A DNA stretch of 36,314 bases from Chloroflexota bacterium (GCA_020629055.1 JAHDEB010000043.1:1-36314), one strand, 5' to 3'; positions 25,199-34,544 are shown, counted from the first letter of the stretch. Notes: generated by a model not told the origin, from the letters alone. Program-made: numbers and translations.

Positions 25199-26182
25199 AT
25201 GATTTATATTCCAGACATTCCTCTAATCGATTTTGCAGCCCAACAAGCGGCCCGCGACCGGCTACAAGCACTTGGGCATCCGAACGAAATGCTAAATGCC
25301 TTGGCGATTCGGGTGGCAACAATTCGTGGTGAGCTCGACGTTCAACTGGACCAAAAACGAGTCGTTCTAATCGGGGCAGATTCAGGTCACACGGCGGTAG
25401 ATCCGGCCGAAACTGTCCAAAGAATGCAAGAAACCGTAGATGGGAAAGCTGAAATTTGCGCCATTGCTCAGCAACATCAAGCAACTATCACCTTAACCGA
25501 TGTAGGAATGACTCATCCATTTACCCATCCATCGGTCCAAAGCCTTCGCATCGCCAAAGGTGGCAATATGGCCGCAGGGTCAGCAATGGTCATCACAGAA
25601 GTCAATGATGCATTTATGGTCGGCATGAATATCGGTTCGCTTGAAATTTCGAACGGTATGAATCTACTAGCGGCCGGGGCGATTACCAGTCGTGGCGGTG
25701 CACTTTCCGCCATTGCGGTCGCAGCCGTACTGGGGCAAATCCCCGTTGCTGAAATCATGCCAGAATCTGATCCATTTGCTTTAAACTTAACCATTCCGGC
25801 CCAAATCGAATTGATCGAACATGCGATCAAGCTGAACAACCCTGAAAAAATCGATGTGATCGACGTGATTCGCACAGTCGGTTCGGCCGAAATCGCCACG
25901 ATAGCAGGGCTCATGCTCGTTGCAGCGGCTGGTCGTGTGCCGGTTATCATTGATGGGTTAATTTCAGCCGCGGCCGCATACACGGCCGCCAGTTTAAATC
26001 CGGCCATGCGTTTTACACTCATCGCCGGAAAAGCACCCATTCATCCGGCCCATTCTTATATTTTGCAAAAATTAGGCTTACGTCCTCTAATCGAATTAGA
26101 AACAACCGACCAAGCGGCCGTTGGCGCCGCTTCCGCATTCACCATGGTCGATGCAGCGACACAGCTATTGGCAGACAAATAA
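25199..26182 (+). CDS. Divergent CobT-fold protein (nicotinate-nucleotide:DMB phosphoribosyltransferase-like), probably catalytically altered
   Basis: A 327-residue protein alignable along its length with CobT, which makes alpha-ribazole phosphate for the lower cobamide ligand. Conserved parts: LNALAIRVATIRG near the N-terminus, DVGM (101-104), SAEIATIAGLMLVAAAGRVPVIIDGLISAAAAY (split across 229-261), and KLGLRPLIEL (291-300). Key differences: the GEGSGA loop carrying the catalytic Glu of Salmonella CobT (Glu317) reads QAAVGA here, so the Glu is Ala306. The GIGEMGIGN motif with Glu174 reads NIGSLEISN, giving Ser147. DHG of the N-terminal domain reads DSG. No cobalamin genes are nearby. ATG-25199 has no Shine-Dalgarno. 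It starts a four-gene run with sppA-like, cmoA and cmoB. A non-canonical activity or regulatory role is possible. Confidence 0.75.
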   Translation: MIYIPDIPLIDFAAQQAARDRLQALGHPNEMLNALAIRVATIRGELDVQLDQKRVVLIGADSGHTAVDPAETVQRMQETVDGKAEICAIAQQHQATITLTDVGMTHPFTHPSVQSLRIAKGGNMAAGSAMVITEVNDAFMVGMNIGSLEISNGMNLLAAGAITSRGGALSAIAVAAVLGQIPVAEIMPESDPFALNLTIPAQIELIEHAIKLNNPEKIDVIDVIRTVGSAEIATIAGLMLVAAAGRVPVIIDGLISAAAAYTAASLNPAMRFTLIAGKAPIHPAHSYILQKLGLRPLIELETTDQAAVGAASAFTMVDAATQLLADK

Positions 26183-26186
26183 AATC

Positions 26187-26218
26187 GTTCAGACCGATCC
26201 GAGCATAAAAATCTGAAC
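26187..26218. other. Intercistronic stem-loop between CobT-like and SppA-like genes
   Basis: GTTCAGA (26187-26193) and TCTGAAC (26212-26218) are perfect inverted 7-mers around an 18-base loop, filling most of the 50-base gap. No T-run follows, so it is more likely an mRNA processing or stability element than a terminator. Confidence 0.4.
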
Positions 26219-26232
26219 AACTCTTTCAAATT

Positions 26233-28035
26233 ATGTCAGAACAAAACAAACCCTCTACGTTCAAAAAAATGTTAAAAATGCCGGCAAACTTCTTTAAGGG
26301 AGTAGGCCAACGTTACCGCAAGGGGCGTATCGCTCTGTTTAACTTTTGGCGGCGCAAGGCACAAGTCGGTTACGTCCGCATTTCACTCAGCGGCTCGTTC
26401 CCAGAACGAGAAGGCCCCGCACCCAGTTTTTTCCAAAGCTTTATTCCAAACCCATTAGAATCTGGCTCTAAGCCCATGTCGATGCAGGCGCACAACGCCC
26501 GGCTGCAGCAAATGATTGATGCGAAAAACCTGAAGGGGGTCATTTTCACACTAGATGGATTGGCCGTTAGCTTGGCCCGTTTGCAAAGTTTACGCCAAGG
26601 GTTTGAACGGCTAAAAGCGGCCGACAAAGAGGTCATTGTCACGATGAAATCGGTGTCGATCGGCCAACTTTATTTGGCAAGCGGGGCCGATAAAATCATC
26701 GTTCCGCATACGGCCGATTTCAGCGTGATGGGCCTTTATAGCCAAACGATGTTTTTTAAAGATGCACTGGCCGAGGTTGGGGTGGAAATGGCGAATTTTC
26801 AGATTTCGCCTTACAAGTCGGCCGTCGACCCTTTTAGCAAATCAGAAGCATCCCCAGAATTTCAAGAACAAACCAACTGGCTGATGGATGAAAACTGGGA
26901 ATTTCTCACCGCTGGTATTGCGGCCGGTCGCGGTATGAGCCAAGACGCCTTTAAAAAAATCATAGATGAAGCCCCACACACCGCTCCAGAGGCGCACCAG
27001 CTCGGGCTCATTGATCATTTAGCCTATGATGATGAAATCGAACATTTACTATTTGAACCCCAAACGGATGAAGAAAAAGCGGCCGACAAAACGATCCGCA
27101 TCACCGATTGGGAAACCGCATCTAAAAAAATGTGGCGCAAATGGCGAAAAATTGATCGTGAAAAGGTCATTGCCGTGGTCAGCTTAGAAGGGCCAATTGT
27201 GATGGGAGAGAGTCAAAATCCCCCTGTCGAACTGCCGATTCCTCTTGTAGGGGGCAAAAACGCGGGGGATGTTACCCTCGTTCGCCATATCCGTATGGCG
27301 GAACAAATGCCTAATTTAGGGGCACTGGTTTTCTATGTGAACTCTCCAGGCGGCAGTGCATTATCATCTGACCTAATCGCCCGCGAAATTGAGCGGGTAA
27401 GCAAAAAAGTACCGGTGATCGCTTATATGGGGGATGTGGCCGCTTCGGGCGGTTACTACGTTTCTGCTCCCGCCACACATATCATGAGCCAGTCAGTCAC
27501 CATCACCGGATCAATCGGTGTGGTTGCAACATTGCCAATTGTAACTGAGCTTTTAGGCAAATTGAAGATCAATTATCATGAATTTAAACGTGGCAAAATG
27601 GCAGGCCTGATCGGTAGCCCGAATTTGACTGATGAAGCACGCGAAAAAATTATGGGCATGATTGAGGATGGATACAAGACCTTCAAGTGGCTTGTTTCTA
27701 CCCATCGGGATATTCCATATGACACTCTTGATGAAATTTGTTTAGGACGAGTATGGACCGGCCGACAGGCGCAAGGTCATCATTTGGTTGACAGCCACGG
27801 CAACTTTCTAGATGCCCTGGCCAAAGCGCGTGAACTGGCCGACTTGCCGGACGATCCTGAGATCATGGTGCCGGTGGTCAACGTCTATGACAACAAAAAA
27901 GCATATGAGTTCGCTCCCCCATTCCCTGATCCCGCCAAAGCGATTAACAGTATGTTTAACCTGCCAGACCAATTGCGCAAACGATTTAGCGGTACACAAT
28001 ATTTAATGCCGTTTGATTTTAAGCTCGATTTATAA
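26233..28035 (+). CDS. sppA: S49-family signal peptide peptidase, SppA 67K type, lacking a membrane anchor
   Basis: A 600-residue double-domain S49 serine protease. The Ser/Lys dyad is intact: Lys195 in SPYKSAVDPF (equivalent to E. coli SppA Lys209) and Ser405 in GDVAASGGYY (equivalent to Ser409). The oxyanion-region motif YVNSPGGSA (368-376) and TGSIGV are also present. In E. coli the enzyme degrades cleaved signal peptides at the periplasmic membrane face and has an N-terminal membrane helix. Here residues 1-45 are basic and amphipathic (KMLKMPANFFKGVGQRYRK) with no helix long enough to cross the membrane, suggesting peripheral inner-face association or cytosolic use. It lies 50 bases after the CobT-like gene and 12 bases before cmoA. 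No Shine-Dalgarno. Confidence 0.9.
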   Translation: MSEQNKPSTFKKMLKMPANFFKGVGQRYRKGRIALFNFWRRKAQVGYVRISLSGSFPEREGPAPSFFQSFIPNPLESGSKPMSMQAHNARLQQMIDAKNLKGVIFTLDGLAVSLARLQSLRQGFERLKAADKEVIVTMKSVSIGQLYLASGADKIIVPHTADFSVMGLYSQTMFFKDALAEVGVEMANFQISPYKSAVDPFSKSEASPEFQEQTNWLMDENWEFLTAGIAAGRGMSQDAFKKIIDEAPHTAPEAHQLGLIDHLAYDDEIEHLLFEPQTDEEKAADKTIRITDWETASKKMWRKWRKIDREKVIAVVSLEGPIVMGESQNPPVELPIPLVGGKNAGDVTLVRHIRMAEQMPNLGALVFYVNSPGGSALSSDLIAREIERVSKKVPVIAYMGDVAASGGYYVSAPATHIMSQSVTITGSIGVVATLPIVTELLGKLKINYHEFKRGKMAGLIGSPNLTDEAREKIMGMIEDGYKTFKWLVSTHRDIPYDTLDEICLGRVWTGRQAQGHHLVDSHGNFLDALAKARELADLPDDPEIMVPVVNVYDNKKAYEFAPPFPDPAKAINSMFNLPDQLRKRFSGTQYLMPFDFKLDL

Positions 28036-28047
28036 ACCCCAATCCCA

Positions 28048-28770
28048 ATGAGTTCTGACAATATCTTCTCTAAAAAACGAGATGTCACCCCTTTTCAATT
28101 TGATGCAGAGGTGGTCAAAGTCTTCCAAGATATGATCGGCCGATCTGTGCCCGGTTACGAGCTAACCCTGCCTCTGATCGGCCTGATCGCTGCACGATAT
28201 GTGCGGCCGAACAGCCATGTCTATGATCTCGGCTGTTCACTGGGGGCGGCCAGCGTCATCATGCGCAATCATATTAAGCAGGATGGGGTCCACATGGTCG
28301 GCATTGACAACTCTCAGGCGATGGTGGACCAATGCCGCATCAATATCGCCAATGACGCGTCTGATGTGCCGATGGAGATCTTGCTCGGCGATATCCGTGA
28401 GGCCGACATTCAAAATGCCAGCATGGTTGTGCTCAACTTCACCCTACAATTTATAGATCCGGCCGATCGTGACAGCTTGATACAACGCATTTATGCAGGT
28501 CTAAACCCTGGCGGCGTCTTCGTTGTATCTGAAAAAGTCGTCTTCGATTCGGAACAGCAAACAGACCGTTTTATCGATTTACACCATGACTTTAAACGGG
28601 CCAATGGATACAGCGAACTTGAGGTGGCCCAAAAACGGACCGCCATCATGAATGTGCTCATCCCCGAAACGATCGCTGATCATCAGAAACGGATGCTGGG
28701 TGCCGGTTTTAAATCGGCCGAACTTTGGTTCCAAGCACTCAACTTTTGCTCCATGCTGGCGATTAAATAA
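28048..28770 (+). CDS. cmoA: Carboxy-S-adenosyl-L-methionine synthase CmoA
   Basis: A 240-residue class I methyltransferase-fold enzyme that converts SAM and prephenate to carboxy-SAM. SAM motif I is VYDLGCSLG (58-66). The N-terminal SVPGYE stretch and the C-terminal HHDFKRANGYSELE and LWFQALNF stretches are near-identical in pattern to E. coli CmoA, distinguishing it from ordinary methyltransferases. Length fits (E. coli 247). It starts 12 bases after the SppA gene and ends six bases before cmoB, so the three are co-transcribed. No Shine-Dalgarno is visible before ATG-28048, so translation may rely on coupling. Its product is used by CmoB. Confidence 0.95.
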   Translation: MSSDNIFSKKRDVTPFQFDAEVVKVFQDMIGRSVPGYELTLPLIGLIAARYVRPNSHVYDLGCSLGAASVIMRNHIKQDGVHMVGIDNSQAMVDQCRINIANDASDVPMEILLGDIREADIQNASMVVLNFTLQFIDPADRDSLIQRIYAGLNPGGVFVVSEKVVFDSEQQTDRFIDLHHDFKRANGYSELEVAQKRTAIMNVLIPETIADHQKRMLGAGFKSAELWFQALNFCSMLAIK

Positions 28771-28776
28771 AAGCCT

Positions 28777-29748
28777 ATGTTTGATTACTCAGCATTTCTT
28801 GACTCCGTCCAAAATACCCAATTGGCCTCTTGGGGGTCTAGCCTCGCCCAGACAATCCCATCAGCCCTAAACCCAGATGCACATGGCAAGCTGGCCGAAT
28901 GGCGCTCGGCCGTCGAGCGATTGCCAAGCGTCACCCCAAGCGAAATTGACCTGCTAAACGCGGTCACCATCGGCCGAGAATCGGACCTTTCGCCTGAACA
29001 ACATGCACACTTGCTAACTCAGCTACGCATCCTGCACCCATGGCGCAAAGGGCCGTTTCACCTGTTTGGCCATCATATCGAGACTGAATGGCATTCTGAC
29101 TGGAAATGGGATCGGGTTAAAGATGAAATCGCACCATTAACTAATAGGCGGGTGCTAGACGTAGGCTGTGGCAACGGTTATTTCGGTTGGCGCATGGTAG
29201 GTGCTGGTGCAAAAGAGGTGATCGGCATAGACCCCTATATCGTTTTTGTGATGCAGTTTTTCGCCATGCGTCGCTATTTGGCCGCAAGCAACAATTGGGT
29301 CTTACCCATCGGCATCGAGCAGTTACCGGCCGGGCTGCGCGCATTTGACACCACCTTTTCGATGGGTGTTCTTTATCACCGCAAATCACCGATTGACCAT
29401 CTGTTTCAGCTGCGTGATTCGCTCCGTTCCGGTGGTGAGCTTGTGCTCGAGACATTGGTTGTAGACGGCAAACTGGGTGAAGTGCTGGTGCCAGAAGGTC
29501 GCTATGCGCAAATGCGGAATGTTTGGTTTTTGCCCTCAACGCTGACATTAGAATCATGGCTGCGCAAATGTCAGTTCAAAAATGTACGATTAGTCGATGT
29601 GACCCCTACCACTTCAGCAGAACAGCGATCAACCGATTGGATGACGTTCCACTCGCTAAAAGATTATCTAGACCCTGCAGATTCAAGTAAAACGATTGAA
29701 GGTCACCCATCTCCGGTACGGGCCGTTTTTGTGGCGGATGCACCTTAA
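28777..29748 (+). CDS. cmoB: tRNA (5-carboxymethoxyuridine34) synthase CmoB
   Basis: A 323-residue SAM-fold enzyme that transfers the carboxymethyl group of carboxy-SAM to 5-hydroxyuridine at tRNA wobble position 34, giving cmo5U. Diagnostic stretches: PWRKGPF (88-94), TEWHSDWKWDRV, VLDVGCGNGY (126-135), FSMGVLYHRKSP, LETLVVDG, and RYAQMRNVWF. All are highly similar to E. coli CmoB, with the same total length. It lies six bases after cmoA. The hydroxylation enzymes that make ho5U (TrhO or TrhP) are not in the window. The gene converges on purB with only 49 bases between, and no convincing terminator is visible. Confidence 0.95.
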   Translation: MFDYSAFLDSVQNTQLASWGSSLAQTIPSALNPDAHGKLAEWRSAVERLPSVTPSEIDLLNAVTIGRESDLSPEQHAHLLTQLRILHPWRKGPFHLFGHHIETEWHSDWKWDRVKDEIAPLTNRRVLDVGCGNGYFGWRMVGAGAKEVIGIDPYIVFVMQFFAMRRYLAASNNWVLPIGIEQLPAGLRAFDTTFSMGVLYHRKSPIDHLFQLRDSLRSGGELVLETLVVDGKLGEVLVPEGRYAQMRNVWFLPSTLTLESWLRKCQFKNVRLVDVTPTTSAEQRSTDWMTFHSLKDYLDPADSSKTIEGHPSPVRAVFVADAP

Positions 29749-29797
29749 TGCAGGTTGCAAAAAAGGTAATGCTAATGATCCTAGGTGAAACGGCCGC

Positions 29798-31195
29798 TTA
29801 AGACAGACTATCCCGAATTAAACTCGCCATATCCCGCGCTCGTTCGGCCGCTGTTCCCACATGTGCCTCAGCCTGCATCAAATCACGTAATTCGTCCCCG
29901 GTCATATAGTTTTGCAATTCACGGTTACTTGCAACCAAATCGACCAATGGGTTTGGCCGCCCTTCCCGCACCGCTTGCCACGCCTGCAAACTCAGCTCTC
30001 TTAACCACTCATGGCCATCCTGCCGACTGGCACCTTTGGCAACGAGGGCCATCAGCACTTTCTCTGTCGCAGCAAAGGGGCCATAAGTGGCCAAATTCCG
30101 GCCGATCTGGGCATCGTCAATCACCATTTCTTTAAAGATGCGGATCGCACGCTTTAGAATCTCATCGGTGGCCAAAAAACCTTCCGGCATAAATACCCGA
30201 CGGTTGGCCGAATCGTCTAAACTACGCTCTAAAATCGCTTGGCTTCCATTGTCCCAAGCCACGGCCGGTAAACTGGCCACATAGCGGGCCAACGAACAGA
30301 TATTTTCAGTATTAATCGGATTTCGCTTAAACGGCATTGCGCTAGAACCAACCTGGTTTTTACCAAACGGTTCAGCCCATTCACCAAACGGGGGTGATTG
30401 CAGTATCCGAAAATCCATCGCCCATTTGTGCAAAGAGCCAGCAATGCCGGACAACACATTCATCACCCGCACGTCTTGCTGGCGGGTATAAGTCTGGGTG
30501 CTAATCGGGAACGCCTCGATGCCTAAATGGTCCATCGCCACAAATTCCATCTGCTGCGGTGTAACCCCGGTGCCATGCAAAATTTCGTCATAGCTGGCCT
30601 GGGTGCCTACTGCCCCTTTAAACCCTTTCCCTCGAATCCGTTTAATCAGCCGCTGTAAATCTTCGAAATCAGCTAAAAGATCTTGACCATAAACGGCAAA
30701 ACGATATCCCAAGGTTGAAGGCTCGGCCGGTTGAATGTGGGTATGCGCCATGACCGGCATATCGGCCGTGGCATCAATTTTATCTGCGATTACCTGTAGC
30801 AATTCTGCCAATAACTGGGCCAGCTGTTCAAGCGAAGCTTTTATACGAATACCATAGACGTTGTCGTTTACATCTGCGCTGGTTGCCCCCCAATGAATAA
30901 TGCCGCCGCCAACGGGACATTGCTCTGCATACGCTCGAATTTCTGCCATCACATCATGGCGGGTCTCTTTTTCAATCTCTAAGGCACGTGGAATATCGAT
31001 ATTCTCCGCTTGGGAAACCAGATCGGCCACCTGCTCGGCCGATACCAGCCCCGCCTGCTGTTGTGCACTGGCCAATGCGATCCAAACTCGCCGCATTTGA
31101 ATGCGTTTATTTTCCTCGGACCAAATTCGTCGCATGGCTGGACTGCCATAGCGCCAGGTAAAAGGAGAAATATATGTATCGTGCGAAAAAGTCAT
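29798..31195 (-). CDS. purB: Adenylosuccinate lyase PurB
   Basis: A 465-residue fumarase/aspartase-superfamily lyase catalysing two purine-synthesis steps: SAICAR to AICAR plus fumarate, and adenylosuccinate to AMP plus fumarate. It starts MTFSHDTYISPFTWRYGS, typical of PurB. HTH at 151-153 contains the catalytic-region His, SADVNDN is the second conserved region, and GSSAMPFKRNP (283-293) is the superfamily signature with the flexible-loop catalytic Ser. ATG-31195 has no Shine-Dalgarno, but TATACA lies just upstream (minus strand), so a leaderless or short-leader transcript is possible. A hairpin at 31215-31256 lies upstream. guaB, another purine gene, lies two genes upstream on the same strand. 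Confidence 0.95.
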   Translation of the reverse strand: MTFSHDTYISPFTWRYGSPAMRRIWSEENKRIQMRRVWIALASAQQQAGLVSAEQVADLVSQAENIDIPRALEIEKETRHDVMAEIRAYAEQCPVGGGIIHWGATSADVNDNVYGIRIKASLEQLAQLLAELLQVIADKIDATADMPVMAHTHIQPAEPSTLGYRFAVYGQDLLADFEDLQRLIKRIRGKGFKGAVGTQASYDEILHGTGVTPQQMEFVAMDHLGIEAFPISTQTYTRQQDVRVMNVLSGIAGSLHKWAMDFRILQSPPFGEWAEPFGKNQVGSSAMPFKRNPINTENICSLARYVASLPAVAWDNGSQAILERSLDDSANRRVFMPEGFLATDEILKRAIRIFKEMVIDDAQIGRNLATYGPFAATEKVLMALVAKGASRQDGHEWLRELSLQAWQAVREGRPNPLVDLVASNRELQNYMTGDELRDLMQAEAHVGTAAERARDMASLIRDSLS

Positions 31196-31214
31196 ATTTT
31201 GTATAAAAAGCAGA

Positions 31215-31256
31215 AAAGCATTATCCAGGGCAAAAACTTGCGCTGAATAATGCTTT
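31215..31256. other. Stem-loop between the 55-aa gene and purB
   Basis: AAAGCATTAT (31215-31224) pairs perfectly with ATAATGCTTT (31247-31256). An inner CAG(G)GC/GC(G)CTG stem extends it. On the minus strand TCTGC precedes a T5 run, so it could be an imperfect terminator for the small gene or a leader structure of purB. Confidence 0.5.
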
Positions 31257-31326
31257 CAGAGTTTAGATATTAAACAGAAACAGGATCGATTCTGCTGATT
31301 TGAATCAAATTAAAAAAGTGACAGGA

Positions 31327-31494
31327 TTAAAACTCTCCGCGACGACGACGACGACGTTTGCGGGTATTCCACTCCTCTTGTATTGAGCGCGTATCTTCAA
31401 TCAATGCTCGGCGTTCTTCCTCAAGCCGACGAAGGATTTCTTCATTCTTCTGCCTTTGAGTATCATCTAGAGAAACAATTTTTTTCCTGGCCAT
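31327..31494 (-). CDS. Small 55-aa coiled-coil protein with poly-arginine tail, unknown
   Basis: A minus-strand frame of 55 codons, ATG-31494 to TAA at 31327-31329. The product starts MARKKIVSLDDTQRQKNEE, has a charged amphipathic helix (ILRRLEEERRALIEDTRSIQEEW, split here only for description) and ends TRKRRRRRRGEF, with six consecutive arginines encoded by five CGT and one CGC. GAGG (31501-31504) lies six bases before the ATG. The periodic hydrophobic spacing suggests a short coiled coil, and the basic tail suggests nucleic acid or ribosome binding; both are inferences. It lies between purB and guaB on their strand. I recognise no family, but the strong ribosome-binding site and the composition argue it is a real gene. 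Confidence 0.7.
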   Translation of the reverse strand: MARKKIVSLDDTQRQKNEEILRRLEEERRALIEDTRSIQEEWNTRKRRRRRRGEF

Positions 31495-31500
31495 TTCGCA

Positions 31501-31504
31501 CCTC
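31501..31504 (-). promoter_or_regulatory. Shine-Dalgarno site of the 55-aa gene
   Basis: On the minus strand GAGG, within GATGAGGTG, stands six bases before ATG-31494. This is the main evidence that the short frame is translated. Confidence 0.65.
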
Positions 31505-31828
31505 ATCCTTTTTTATATTTGATTTTTTTCAGGTACTGCCATCGGTTAGTGTGATGGCACGACAACTTCGTCAAAAGTTCGGGGTTTTCCCGTAAATTAC
31601 AACTTGAAAGTGTCTGATTGTCTCTTAATCCCGGCCCAAAATTGAAAGCAAGATTAGGAAGACGTGGGGGTTAGTTTGTATGAATTTAACGTAAACCCGA
31701 TTATAACGAAAAATTTACAGGCGACAACAATTTGGTCCGAATGGGCCAAATTTAATCTGGGGGATGTCACAAATTGTTCTGGGAATTATTGAAGGCTTTG
31801 CCCTAATTTGTCCGAGACAAAAGGCTCT
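31505..31828. other. Intergenic region between guaB and the 55-aa gene, with two stem-loops
   Basis: No gene is visible in about 320 bases. Two structures stand out: TGCCATC/GATGGCA (31537-31559), in the leader of the 55-aa gene, and AATTTGGTCC/GGGCCAAATT (31729-31752), a 10-bp stem with one G-T pair and a GAAT tetraloop. The region may contain the promoter of the 55-aa gene or a small RNA. Confidence 0.45.
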
Positions 31829-31830
31829 AT

Positions 31831-31866
31831 AAGACCCATCTGGCGTGAAACACCAGACGGGTTCTT
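31831..31866 (+). terminator. Terminator-like hairpin downstream of guaB, T-run on the plus strand
   Basis: AAGACCCATCTGG pairs with CCAGACGGGTTCTT with one mismatch and a bulge. It stands 12 bases past the guaB stop, where a guaB terminator is expected. However, the clearer T-run (TTCTTTTG) is on the plus strand; the minus side reads CTTATAGAG. It may work in both directions or end a plus-strand transcript. Confidence 0.55.
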
Positions 31867-31877
31867 TTGTAGTCAAA

Positions 31878-33533
<1,656 letters not shown>

Positions 33534-33539
33534 TTAAGT

Positions 33540-34460
33540 TTAGTCTCGTTTGCGCGCGGGCTTGTAAACTCGGCCGCGAGATTGTGAGAACGTAGAGGAT
33601 GCCTCTTGCCCGGGGATTTTATCCGTAACGAGTAGAAGGACATAAACACCGGCTAAGGCGACGATGATCGCCACGAGCATCGACCAGGTTAGTGGGCTAT
33701 TGCCGATATTGGGTTGATCTGGACGGAACAACTCGATCCAAGCCCGATTGCCACCCCACCACAGCATGAAAAAGCCAAAGCCGAGTCCGGGGATAAGTGA
33801 GTCACGGTTGCGGCGGAAATAAACCATCATAATCGCAAAACCGATCAGCAGCGCCAATGATTCATAGAAGAAGGTAGGATGGAAGCGTGTGCCTACTGGC
33901 AAGCCTGCGTATGCAGCGATGGGACGATCGATCAACAATCCGAATGTTTCTGAGCCGGTTGGTGGCCCATAAAGTTCTTGATTGACAAAATTACCCCAAC
34001 GGCCGATACCCTGAGCCAACAAAATGGTTAGCCCGGCTACATCTGCAAAATGCCAAACGGCCAATCCTTTGCGGCGGGCCCACCAAAATGTAATCAGTGC
34101 GGAACCAACAAAGCCCCACATGATGTTGACACCACCTGCACGGAAGTTAAGTACTTCAGCGATTCCATTGTATTGTGTGCCGTTTGCAAGGTTATCTTGA
34201 ACCACATAGCCTATCCGGGCGAAAAAATAGCCGGAAATGACCGCGATCAAGAGACCGTTGTAAAAATCATCAGCATCGTGCCCACGTCTTTCAATCTCTC
34301 GGCCGGCGATAAATGCGCCCAGACCGATGCCGATCGCGATTAAGACCCCGTAGGTATAAATCGCAAACTGTTGCCAAACAAGTTCGCCTTCTACCCATGT
34401 AGGGAAAGGGATATTAAAAAGAATAACGGGGAGTAAATCCTGTAACTGATCAAAAAACAT
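33540..34460 (-). CDS. lgt: Prolipoprotein diacylglyceryl transferase Lgt
   Basis: A 306-residue polytopic membrane enzyme (about seven helices) that transfers diacylglyceryl from phosphatidylglycerol to the lipobox Cys of prolipoproteins. The Lgt signature GRWGNFVNQE is at 153-162. FHPTFFYES and a C-terminal RxWIELFRPDQP loop are also typical. The position of E. coli His103 (GGLSFHGG) reads GGVNIMWG here, as in Actinobacteria-type Lgt (GGLGIWGG), so this is a lineage trait, not a defect. ATG-34460 is chosen because AGGA lies ten bases upstream and the protein then begins MFFDQL; the 20 residues of the longer frame are basic and non-conserved. The tail is basic (KPARKRD). Confidence 0.93.
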   Translation of the reverse strand: MFFDQLQDLLPVILFNIPFPTWVEGELVWQQFAIYTYGVLIAIGIGLGAFIAGREIERRGHDADDFYNGLLIAVISGYFFARIGYVVQDNLANGTQYNGIAEVLNFRAGGVNIMWGFVGSALITFWWARRKGLAVWHFADVAGLTILLAQGIGRWGNFVNQELYGPPTGSETFGLLIDRPIAAYAGLPVGTRFHPTFFYESLALLIGFAIMMVYFRRNRDSLIPGLGFGFFMLWWGGNRAWIELFRPDQPNIGNSPLTWSMLVAIIVALAGVYVLLLVTDKIPGQEASSTFSQSRGRVYKPARKRD

Positions 34461-34520
34461 GTTTTTTTCCTGTTTTTTTCCTATTTTCGTTTTCGAACGT
34501 GAAATTAATAACGAATCCAA

Positions 34521-34542
34521 TCAACGCGATTGATTGCGTTGA
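34521..34542 (-). terminator. Weak stem-loop after the sulfatase-fold gene
   Basis: TCAACGC (34521-34527) and GCGTTGA (34536-34542) with an 8-base loop, two bases past the stop at 34545. No strong T-run follows on the minus strand, so termination is probably partial or the element stabilises the 3' end. Confidence 0.4.
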
Positions 34543-34544
34543 GT

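Noticed and set aside
25513-26040. 175-codon minus-strand open frame
   Set aside because: Antisense to the CobT-like gene, with Ala/Ser/Pro-rich low complexity and no ribosome-binding site.
34100-34140. Lgt missing the essential His of the E. coli enzyme
   Set aside because: Actinobacteria-type Lgt proteins also lack His at this place (GIWGG-like motif), so I treat it as a lineage feature.
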